DNA of 42,493 bases. Origin: an uncultured bacterium (GTDB taxonomy: Bacteria; Cyanobacteriota; Vampirovibrionia; Gastranaerophilales; Gastranaerophilaceae). This document shows positions 32,362 to 39,099 of this stretch, piece after piece (positions within the stretch are counted from its first letter, which is position 1; every line of letters begins with the position of its first letter). The position numbers and the translations under genes are program-made. The stretch covers positions 1-42,493 of the forward strand of contig CASFGU010000033.1 of the NCBI GenBank assembly GCA_949294395.1. The letters are read 5' to 3'. The notes below the pieces were generated by a model, which ran no database searches, was not told the DNA's origin, and saw only the letters and a list, made by a program, of their open reading frames with translations.

Positions 32362-34722
32362 TTAATTTATATCCACAATACTTACTCCGTCGCCGCCTTC
32401 TCCGTCCTCTCCCGGTCTGAATTTTGCAACGTAAGGTGAGGTTGAGAGAAAATCTCTCACTGCACTTTTTAAAGCGCCTGTGCCGTGTCCGTGGATAATC
32501 GTAACAGGCGAAAGGTTTGCAAGGCTTGCTTTATCCAGATAATTCTCAAGATCGTCAAGCGCATCTTCCACCCTGTATCCTCTTAAATCCAGCCTGTTTG
32601 AAAGATTAATTTTTTTATATTCAAATTTTTCAAAGCTTGAAGGTTTCCAGCCTGATGGTTTCTGTTCAAAGGATTTGTCATAAGGGGCAAGTTTATTTTT
32701 TTTTATTTTGGTTTTAAGGTTGCCCATTTGAACAAAAACGTTGTTGTTTTTGTCAGGAAGCGAAAGAATTATGACGGGCTGGTGAATTTCTTTCAGGATA
32801 AGTTTATCGTTAATTTTAACTTCATCCCAGTTAATTTCTTCGTAGCGGTTTTTGTCCTCATGTTCTGAAATCTTTTCGCGGAATCCCTGTTCGAGTTTTG
32901 CCAGTCTTGCGTAAGAGCGCCGCGCGATTTTTTCGGATTTTTCTTTTCTTAATTCCTCCAGAATGTCTTTGATTTCCGCTTTTACAGTCAGAAGTTCATA
33001 GTCGAATTTGTCTTTGATTTTTTTGATTGTTTTCTTTTTGTCTTTTTTTACTTCGTTGAGGTTTTCTTCGTATTCTTTTTTGATAAGTTCGGAATCTTCT
33101 TTCAGTTCTTCGGCCTCTTTAAGGTTTTCCGAGAGTTTTTGCTGGGTTTCCTGTAATTTTTCAACTGCAAGGATTGCCGGATCTTTCTCCGAGGCAAGAA
33201 GTTTTTTGGCGTTATCAATAATAGATTTGTCCAGCCCTAAGTTTGCGGAAATTGAGATTGCGTTGCTTAATCCCGGAATGCCTGTTAACAACTTGTAGGT
33301 AGGCCGTAGTGATTGTGTGTCAAACTCAACGGAAGCATTTTTGAAATAAGGATTGGCGTATTCAAGCGTTTTTAGTTCTCCGTAGTGGGTGGTGACGGTT
33401 GAATAGACCCCTTTTTGTGCAAAATTTTCAAGAATTGATTTTGCAAGCACAGCTCCTTCCTGCGGATCGGTGCCCGCGCAGATTTCATCCAGAAGCACAA
33501 ATGTTTCGCTGTCACTTTTATTTACAATTTCAATAATATTTGTCATGTGGGATGAAAAAGTGGAAAGGCTCTGGAGAATGTTCTGCGAATCTCCGATGTC
33601 TGCGAAAACATGTTTAAAAGGATAAACTTTTGCCATGGTCGCAGGCAGAAACATTCCGGCTTTTGCCATAAGTATAAATAGTCCGATAGTTTTCAGCGTA
33701 ACAGTTTTCCCGCCGGTGTTGGAGCCTGTGATGATGACTGATTTGTAGTCTTTTCCTATTTCAAAATTATTTGTCACAATATTTTCAACAGTGCCGATTA
33801 AAAGCGGGTGACGCATGTTTTCAAATTCTATAAATTTTTCCTGTAAAATTTCCGGTTCTGCCGCCTGAATTTTCACTGCGTAACGCGCTTTTGCAAAATG
33901 AAAATCTATCCGAGCAAGAATTTCTTCACTTCTTTTAATTTCTTTTATCTCAAATTTTACAAGCCCTGTGAGTTCTGCAAGAATTTTTACGTACTCGGCA
34001 TGAATTTCTGATTGGATTTCGCGGATTCTGTTGTTAAGCGGCACTATGCTTTCCGGTTCAATGTAGAAGGTTTTGTTTGTTGCGGAAACGTCATGAACGA
34101 TGCCTTTAACCTTGTTCTTGCTCGGTGCTTTTACCTGAAAAACAATTCTGTCATCACGGGTTGTGTAAATAGTTTCCTGCAGGTGTTTTGTAAAATCTGC
34201 AGAATTTAAAAGGTCTGTAACTTTACTTTTAAGGTTCTTTTCAGTGTCCCTGAGTGCGGTAAAAAGTCGTTTTAATTCAGGTGTGGCATCTTTTTTTATC
34301 TGCAGTTCGTCGTCAAATGTGGAAAATATTTTGTCCTCAAGTTCTTTATTGGAAACAAGGCAGTTTGCAAGCCCTTTCATTAATATTTCGCCGTTTTCAT
34401 TCAGAAAGTTCTTTACAAGCCTTGAGGAGCGCATGGTTTTTGCAATATCTACAAGTTCCTGTTCGGAAAGATAGCTTGCAGAGGCGCTGTTTTGAATTTT
34501 TGTCACGTCTGCCGCAAACTCAACCGGAATATCCGCGGGCATATCAAGAATTTTTTTAGCTTCTTTTGTAAACTGGATTTCCTGCAGGATTGTGTGGTAT
34601 TCGTCGTGAGGCAAAAGTTCAAGGCAGAGTTTCCGGCTTTGAGGTATCTTTGCAAATCCGGCAAGCCTTTCCAGAATTTTATCAAATTCAAGAGAGTTTA
34701 AACTTTTTGATACAATATCCAT
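32362..34722 (-). CDS. mutS2: Endonuclease MutS2
   Basis: 786 residues, standard length. Lever and clamp domains are at about 1-300. The ABC-type ATPase has Walker A GSNTGGKT (333-340), then VFADIGDSQNILQSLSTFSSHM and LLDEICAGTDPQEGAVLAKSI. A long coiled coil (about 510-625, Lys/Glu-rich) is followed by the KOW-like linker and a C-terminal Smr nuclease domain with LDLRGYRVEDALDDLENYLD and IIHGHGTGALKSAVRDFL. The family binds branched DNA or collided ribosomes and limits recombination or rescues translation. It is first in a minus-strand run with the Stealth gene and pepT. Confidence 0.96.
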   Translation of the reverse strand: MDIVSKSLNSLEFDKILERLAGFAKIPQSRKLCLELLPHDEYHTILQEIQFTKEAKKILDMPADIPVEFAADVTKIQNSASASYLSEQELVDIAKTMRSSRLVKNFLNENGEILMKGLANCLVSNKELEDKIFSTFDDELQIKKDATPELKRLFTALRDTEKNLKSKVTDLLNSADFTKHLQETIYTTRDDRIVFQVKAPSKNKVKGIVHDVSATNKTFYIEPESIVPLNNRIREIQSEIHAEYVKILAELTGLVKFEIKEIKRSEEILARIDFHFAKARYAVKIQAAEPEILQEKFIEFENMRHPLLIGTVENIVTNNFEIGKDYKSVIITGSNTGGKTVTLKTIGLFILMAKAGMFLPATMAKVYPFKHVFADIGDSQNILQSLSTFSSHMTNIIEIVNKSDSETFVLLDEICAGTDPQEGAVLAKSILENFAQKGVYSTVTTHYGELKTLEYANPYFKNASVEFDTQSLRPTYKLLTGIPGLSNAISISANLGLDKSIIDNAKKLLASEKDPAILAVEKLQETQQKLSENLKEAEELKEDSELIKKEYEENLNEVKKDKKKTIKKIKDKFDYELLTVKAEIKDILEELRKEKSEKIARRSYARLAKLEQGFREKISEHEDKNRYEEINWDEVKINDKLILKEIHQPVIILSLPDKNNNVFVQMGNLKTKIKKNKLAPYDKSFEQKPSGWKPSSFEKFEYKKINLSNRLDLRGYRVEDALDDLENYLDKASLANLSPVTIIHGHGTGALKSAVRDFLSTSPYVAKFRPGEDGEGGDGVSIVDIN

Positions 34723-34934
34723 ATTAAGATTTTACTATAAACATTAAGCGATGTGCGCAATGAAGTCTTAAATTTAATTCTAACGGAAAGAACAGCTGTT
34801 TGTAATCAACTCAATCAGAAGCAAGTGAACGTGCTGCGCTTTGAACAAAATATAAAAGATTTTGAAAAATCTTGCGCAGTTAAAATGTTTAAAGTAATAT
34901 ATAAATATACAGATAGATAAGAAGGGGATATAAG

Positions 34935-36305
34935 ATGGCTATTGAAAGACAACGAGTTATAGAGCAGGATAAAATGGAAAGACGTCACAATTTTAATCCT
35001 GTAGAAAGTAATTTGACACAGGAACAGGTTAAGCTGGAAGCTTCCAGATGTCTGCATTGCAAAAATCCTAAGTGCGTTCAGGGATGCCCTGTTAATATTC
35101 AGATTCCTGAATTTATTCAGGCAATTAAAGAAGATAATCTTGAAAAAGCAGGCGAAATTATACGTCAGACAAGCATGCTTCCGTCTGTTTGCGGACGTGT
35201 CTGCCCGCAGGAAAGACAGTGCGAAGGCAACTGTGTTTTAGGAATTAAAGGACTTCCTGTAGCAATCGGTGCTCTTGAAAGATATGTCGGCGACAACACG
35301 AAAGCTGATATGCCGGAAATTAAGCCTTCAGGTAAAAAAGTCGCCGTTGTAGGCTCAGGCTGTGCCGGAATTACAGCTGCTGCAGATTTGAGAAAAGCCG
35401 GTCACGAAGTCGTTGTCTTTGAAGCGCTCCATGAACTCGGCGGTGTTTTAAGATATGGTATTCCGCCTTTCAGACTTCCAAGAACAGTTCTTGATAGAGA
35501 AATTGACAACCTTAAAGCTATGGGCGTTGAGTTTCATACCAATGTTATTGTAGGTAAATCAATTACGCTGAAACAACTTAAAGAGGACGGATTTGACGCT
35601 ATATTTATCTGTTCCGGTGCCGGTCTGCCGAAAATGCTTCATGTTCCGGGTGAGAACCTAAACGGAGTTTTCTCCGCAAACGAATTTTTAACCCGTGTAA
35701 ACTTAATGCACGCAGGTCAGCCTGACAGCCCGACACCATTAAGAGTCGGTAAGAAAGTTGCTGTATTCGGCGGTGGTAACGTTGCGATGGATGCTGCCAG
35801 AACTGCAGTCCGCGTAGGCTTTGAAGAAGTTTATATTATTTACAGACGTACGGAAAAAGAACTTCCTGCCCGTCTGGAAGAAATTCGTCACGCAAAAGAA
35901 GAAGGGGTTGTGTTTAAGTTCCTTTATGCGCCGAAAGAAATCTTAGGCGAAGATGGTTATGTGAAAGCTGTTGAACTTGAGGTTATGGAGCTTGGCGAGC
36001 CTGATGAAAGCGGCAGGCGCAGACCTGTTTCAACCGGAAAAGTCGAAACTATGGAACTTGATACGGTAATCGTTGCATTAGGTACAGGCCCTAACCCTAT
36101 CATACAGCGTTCTGCTGAGGCTGAAGGGCTGGAAATTATTACCGATAAACGCGGCTATATCACTGTTGACGGTGAAACAAGATGTACTAATATCCCGACA
36201 GTTTATGCAGGCGGCGACGTGGCTCCTGTCGGCGAATCAAACGCTATTAATGCTATGGGAGCAGGCAAGAAAGCTGCTAAGGCAATTAACGACTTACTAA
36301 AATAG
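34935..36305 (+). CDS. gltA: Glutamate synthase small-subunit-type NADPH oxidoreductase
   Basis: 456 residues. The N-terminal half-ferredoxin-like part binds 4Fe-4S clusters: CLHCKNPKCVQGCPVNIQIPEF (about 40-60) and CGRVCPQERQCEGNC (about 88-102). FAD-binding VVGSGCAGITAAADLRKAGHEV follows, then GVLRYGIPPFRLPR, a second dinucleotide fold VFGGGNVAMDAARTAVR, and the closing VYAGGDVAPVGESNAINAMGAGKKAAKAI. It is the size of the stand-alone glutamate synthase (NADPH) subunit found in anaerobes. The related NfnB/SudB subunit is an alternative, but its small partner gene is not adjacent. AAGGGG precedes the ATG. The 210 bases upstream hold no clear promoter. Confidence 0.9.
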   Translation: MAIERQRVIEQDKMERRHNFNPVESNLTQEQVKLEASRCLHCKNPKCVQGCPVNIQIPEFIQAIKEDNLEKAGEIIRQTSMLPSVCGRVCPQERQCEGNCVLGIKGLPVAIGALERYVGDNTKADMPEIKPSGKKVAVVGSGCAGITAAADLRKAGHEVVVFEALHELGGVLRYGIPPFRLPRTVLDREIDNLKAMGVEFHTNVIVGKSITLKQLKEDGFDAIFICSGAGLPKMLHVPGENLNGVFSANEFLTRVNLMHAGQPDSPTPLRVGKKVAVFGGGNVAMDAARTAVRVGFEEVYIIYRRTEKELPARLEEIRHAKEEGVVFKFLYAPKEILGEDGYVKAVELEVMELGEPDESGRRRPVSTGKVETMELDTVIVALGTGPNPIIQRSAEAEGLEIITDKRGYITVDGETRCTNIPTVYAGGDVAPVGESNAINAMGAGKKAAKAINDLLK

Positions 36306-36314
36306 GTGTGAAAA

Positions 36315-37235
36315 ATGGACAGAAGTTCATTTAAAAAAATTTTATGTCCGGTATTTGCATTTTTAATTTGTGCAATGCCGGCATATTCTTTAGAACTGGA
36401 TATGTCTGTGGATGAGGAGATAAGAAAGCATTACAATCCGTCACAGCTTGAACTTGATACGCTTCCTCCTCTGCCTGACGCTCCAAAAACAAAAGCGAAG
36501 CCGGATGTTCAGCCATCTAAAACAACAACGCCTGTTCAGCCGGCCGCTTCCAATAACTCCCCGCCTAAAACTTTGCCGGCAGGAGAGACTTCTTCGCGTG
36601 TAGGAAGGGTTCATAAAACTTTACCGCGGACAGATGCTTCTTCGGATGCTTTTACTGCAATAAAAATAAATAAGGGTACAAAATTCAAAGTGGTTTCAAA
36701 AACAAAGGTTTCAAGCTGGACGCCGGAAGGTGCTAGGATGAGTTTTGTATCACTGGCCCCTGTTACACGACGTTACATAACTATTCCGCAGGGAACAGTC
36801 TTTAAGGCTGTAGTTGAAGAGTCTCATCCCCCTCAGGGAACAGGCAACGGCGGACTGATTGTAATAAGAGCGGATCAGATGATTTTCAAAGGCAGAACTT
36901 ATTACATTAACGCAAAAATTACAAAGGCAAACAACAAAAAAATATTTTTTAATAATATAAAAGGAAAACGCGGTTATCTGAAAGGAATTGCAAACTCTGT
37001 TCAACCTGGCAAACGTTTCTATAAAAAAGCTATGCGCGGAACTTCTAAGCTTGCGCAGAACCCGTGGACGCTGATTTTAACCCCGTTTACGGCCGTAGCC
37101 GGTGTTGTGGTATACGGGGTGAATATTGTCGGCTCTCCTCTTTTTGCAATGTTTTCTAAAGGCGGCAGCATTACAATTCCGGCCGGAACACAGTATGAAA
37201 TTAAACTGCTGGAAGATGTTTATATGTATCCTTAA
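36315..37235 (+). CDS. Exported hypothetical envelope protein
   Basis: 306 residues; no family recognised. A signal peptide (about 1-25, MPAYSLELD) is followed by a Pro/Thr/Lys-rich spacer (about 45-110), then two beta-rich parts. The first (about 115-200) includes KGTKFKVVSKTKVSSWTPEG and ITIPQGTVFKAVVEESHPPQG. A Lys-rich region with a hydrophobic hairpin (LILTPFTAVAGVVVYGVNIV, about 252-271) separates it from the second part, ITIPAGTQYEIKLLEDVYMYP. The two ITIPxGTxxxxxL repeats point to a duplicated beta-module. It likely sits in the periplasm or outer membrane. Gene starts ten bases after the oxidoreductase stop. Confidence 0.7.
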   Translation: MDRSSFKKILCPVFAFLICAMPAYSLELDMSVDEEIRKHYNPSQLELDTLPPLPDAPKTKAKPDVQPSKTTTPVQPAASNNSPPKTLPAGETSSRVGRVHKTLPRTDASSDAFTAIKINKGTKFKVVSKTKVSSWTPEGARMSFVSLAPVTRRYITIPQGTVFKAVVEESHPPQGTGNGGLIVIRADQMIFKGRTYYINAKITKANNKKIFFNNIKGKRGYLKGIANSVQPGKRFYKKAMRGTSKLAQNPWTLILTPFTAVAGVVVYGVNIVGSPLFAMFSKGGSITIPAGTQYEIKLLEDVYMYP

Positions 37236-37281
37236 AAAGACGTTGGAACGATAGGACGCTAAGTCGTTAAGTGCAACAAAA

Positions 37282-37380
37282 AAGTGAAGGGTGAGAAGTG
37301 AAGCGTTCAACTAATGCCTTCCCCTGCGTGGAGGAGGAAGAGGGGAAGATAAAGTTGAACGGATGAAAAGTTGAATGGTT
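37282..37380. repeat. Dispersed repeat, copy 2 (inverted relative to 131-209)
   Basis: Reads AAGTGAAGGGTGAGAAGTGAAG ... GTTGAACGGATGAAAAGTTGAATGG; its reverse complement carries the same blocks as 131-209 with a different spacer. The block (T)TGAACGGATGAAAAGTTGAATGG occurs again at 37430-37453 as a direct repeat differing at one base (TTGGAC for TTGAAC). Confidence 0.65.
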
Positions 37381-37397
37381 TATTATTAGTGGCGTAG

Positions 37398-37417
37398 GTC
37401 GGATTTACTAATCCGAC
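37398..37417. repeat. REP-like hairpin, unit 1
   Basis: Perfect 8-bp arms GTCGGATT/AATCCGAC with a 4-nt loop, preceded by GTAG and followed by AG. No T run after it. It pairs with the similar unit 78 bases further on. Confidence 0.65.
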
Positions 37418-37475
37418 AGAAATGTCTGGTTGGACGGATGAAAAGTTGAATGGGTGAAAGGTTTATAAAAAGTAG

Positions 37476-37494
37476 GCCGGATTAGGAATCCGGC
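37476..37494. repeat. REP-like hairpin, unit 2
   Basis: Perfect 8-bp arms GCCGGATT/AATCCGGC with a 3-nt loop, again preceded by GTAG and followed by AGG. Compared with unit 1 the arm has T to C and A to G changes that keep pairing, which indicates selection for the stem rather than the sequence. Confidence 0.65.
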
Positions 37495-37523
37495 AGGCTT
37501 TTAAAGTTAAAAATCTGCTTTCA

Positions 37524-37712
37524 TTAATATCCCTGCATAGCGCGTTCTGCTTCTTCATACCTTCTCTGGCGCGCCTGCTGTACGGCGTTAATTGTTTTTT
37601 CTTTTTTTATTTCTTCTGTAATTGTGTCCTTGTTAATTGTGTGCTCGCTGAAAAACTGGTATGACAGCGAATATATAAATACAAATATTACAAGAAATAT
37701 CAATCTTACCAT
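37524..37712 (-). CDS. Small single-pass membrane protein, hypothetical
   Basis: 62 residues; family unknown. One hydrophobic segment at the N-terminus (about 3-20, LIFLVIFVFIYSLSYQFF) is followed by a charged, helical tail rich in Lys, Glu and Arg (ARQRRYEEAERAMQGY). GGAG lies six bases before the ATG at 37712. The tail could form a coiled coil. It lies between the REP-like repeats and the XRE gene and shows no link to either. Confidence 0.6.
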   Translation of the reverse strand: MVRLIFLVIFVFIYSLSYQFFSEHTINKDTITEEIKKEKTINAVQQARQRRYEEAERAMQGY

Positions 37713-37796
37713 ACAACATCTCCAAAATTATTCTGTATATTCATTATAACATACATATAATTAATTTACCAGCCGTCTTGCTATCTTTAGTATACT

Positions 37797-37816
37797 TGTA
37801 TGATTTATTGTTACAA
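37797..37816. repeat. 20-bp direct repeat, left copy
   Basis: TGTATGATTTATTGTTACAA, identical to 39012-39031. The two copies bracket an XRE regulator and a prepilin-like gene. Confidence 0.6.
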
Positions 37817-37857
37817 AATTTTGTGCCTGTTTGACTGACAGGGCGACCGGAATTAAG

Positions 37858-38175
37858 TTATTCGTCCAGAGCTACCGCAATTTTATGAATGGTTTTTAAT
37901 AGTGAGGTATCATTTGAAACTATCTTTATAACATCGTCCAGCAGGTTCTTTTTGTCTTTCGCGATGTAGTCGAAATCAAATAACGACTTTGGATTAACTT
38001 GCATATTGCTGCAAATCGCTTCCAGTACCTCTGCAGAAACAAAATTTTTGCCAAGTTCAATCTGGCTCAGACTTTTTGCAGAAATCCCGATTTTTTCCGC
38101 AAATTGCTCCTGTGTCAGGTCAAGCCTCTGTCTGAGTTCTTTTATTTTCTTGCCGAAACCGTTTTTTATATTCAT
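37858..38175 (-). CDS. XRE-family transcription regulator
   Basis: 105 residues. The helix-turn-helix at about 8-62 reads IKELRQRLDLTQEQFAEKIGISAKSLSQIELGKNFVSAEVLEAICSNMQV, a Cro/C1-type domain. A short C-terminal helical part with no known sensor follows (about 75-105, VIKIVSNDTSLLKTIHKIAVALDE). AAGG lies six bases before the ATG. It is divergent from the broken prepilin-like gene at 38273, sharing overlapping -35 regions and an inverted repeat, so it most likely regulates that gene and itself. It is not closely similar to the 69-residue XRE protein at 7672 beyond the fold, although the arrangement is the same. Confidence 0.88.
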   Translation of the reverse strand: MNIKNGFGKKIKELRQRLDLTQEQFAEKIGISAKSLSQIELGKNFVSAEVLEAICSNMQVNPKSLFDFDYIAKDKKNLLDDVIKIVSNDTSLLKTIHKIAVALDE

Positions 38176-38191
38176 AGCCTTAGATTAATAT

Positions 38192-38243
38192 ATTTTAAAA
38201 TGGAAATAAACCTATTGACAAAAGAATAATTCTATTTTAAATT
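38192..38243. promoter_or_regulatory. Divergent promoters and putative operator of the second XRE/prepilin module
   Basis: Plus: TTGACA (38215-38220), 17 bases, TAAATT (38238-38243), toward the prepilin-like gene. Minus: TTGTCA (38216-38221), 18 bases, TAAAAT (38192-38197), toward xre. The -35 hexamers overlap. An imperfect inverted repeat, TTTAAAATGGAAATA at 38194-38208 and the near complement at about 38227-38241, covers both -10 regions, which is where a dimeric XRE repressor would bind. Confidence 0.7.
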
Positions 38244-38272
38244 GAATTTATGAGTTTTAAATTGGAGGACTT

Positions 38273-38578
38273 ATGAATTATAAAGGTTTTACTCTTGCAG
38301 AAGTATTGATTACTCTCGGTATAATCGGCGTTGTGGCTGCAATGACACTACCTTCTTTAATCCAGAAGCAGCAGAAAAAAGCTTTTTTGTCACAGGCAAA
38401 AGTTGTTTACAGCATATTGAATAACGCCATTGAGGCGGCAAAAGTAAAGTATGGAACCGATATTGATAATTGGGAATTTTTGGAAACCGGCAATAACCTT
38501 GATAGAAGTATGTTTTTTGCTGAAAAATATCTTATACCTAATTTAAAAGTTTCTGAGTATTGCAAAAAAAAGTGCTAA
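38273..38578 (+). CDS. Prepilin-like protein, N-terminal part before a frameshift
   Basis: 101 residues: MNYKG leader, then FTLAEVLITLG with Gly before the cut site and Glu at +5, a hydrophobic helix and the start of the globular part (AIEAAKVKYGTDIDNWEF). GGAGG lies five bases before the ATG. The frame ends at TAA 38576-38578, just after a run of eight A at 38564-38571. Removing one A lets the frame continue to 38999 and gives a 241-residue protein, almost exactly the length of the intact copy (243). It is thus a frameshifted gene, a slippery-run gene, or a sequencing error. Its promoter and operator are intact. Confidence 0.8.
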   Translation: MNYKGFTLAEVLITLGIIGVVAAMTLPSLIQKQQKKAFLSQAKVVYSILNNAIEAAKVKYGTDIDNWEFLETGNNLDRSMFFAEKYLIPNLKVSEYCKKKC

Positions 38579-38999
38579 TTCAAGCGCTTGTAAACATTCA
38601 ATAGGAAGTTATGGCTATAAAGGTTCTGATTTTACATCATTTGAACCTCAGGAGGCATTCGGTACAACGCTGGTACTTAGTAATTCAGCTATTTTAAGCG
38701 TACAGGTTGGTGATATACATTCGATAAAAAGTCGGGTTAGGATTTTGTATGATGTAAATGGTCTAAAAGGCCCGAATTTTATGGGTAAAGATGTTTTTAT
38801 TATTGAACTTGGCGGTAAACAGGGCGGGGGAGATAAAAATAGATTTTTACCTTACGGATATAACAAACAAAAGGATTGTTCATATTATAAAAATGGATTT
38901 CAGAGTAATTTAGCCTGTACTCAAAAAAGCGGCAGAGCTTCTTGTCTTGCATATATTATGTGCAGCGGCTGGAATATGCCGGATGATTACCCGTGGTAA
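38579..38999 (+). pseudogene. C-terminal part of the frameshifted prepilin-like gene
   Basis: In the frame reached by removing one A from the A8 run: SANSSACKHSIGSYGYKG, then DVNGLKGPNFMGKDVFIIEL, two cysteine-bearing segments (KDCSYY, NLACTQ, ASCLAYIMC) and the family end SGWNMPDDYPW. The match of this C-terminus to those at 910 and 6810 shows it belongs to the same protein. The separate open frame from 38745 has no convincing start of its own. Confidence 0.75.
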
Positions 39000-39011
39000 C
39001 CCTCATATTTG

Positions 39012-39031
39012 TGTATGATTTATTGTTACAA
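39012..39031. repeat. 20-bp direct repeat, right copy
   Basis: TGTATGATTTATTGTTACAA, identical to 37797-37816; it ends just before the -35 of the pyrophosphatase promoter. Flanking bases are also partly alike (AT-rich, TTG before and ATT after). Confidence 0.6.
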
Positions 39032-39033
39032 TA

Positions 39034-39062
39034 TTGTCATAAATTTTAATTTAGATTATAAT
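39034..39062 (+). promoter_or_regulatory. Sigma-70 promoter of hppA
   Basis: TTGTCA (39034-39039), a 17-base spacer, and TATAAT (39057-39062), giving a start near 39069 and a leader of about 30 bases with AAGGGAG before the ATG. Confidence 0.75.
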
Positions 39063-39099
39063 TATTCTGTTAATTTTTATATTTTAGAAGGGAGATATT

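Noticed and set aside
34735-34920. Open frame of about 60 codons before the glutamate-synthase-type gene (ends YKYTDR)
   Set aside because: It has no ATG, only a GTG without a ribosome site; the length is within chance for a gap of this size. A degenerate small gene cannot be excluded.
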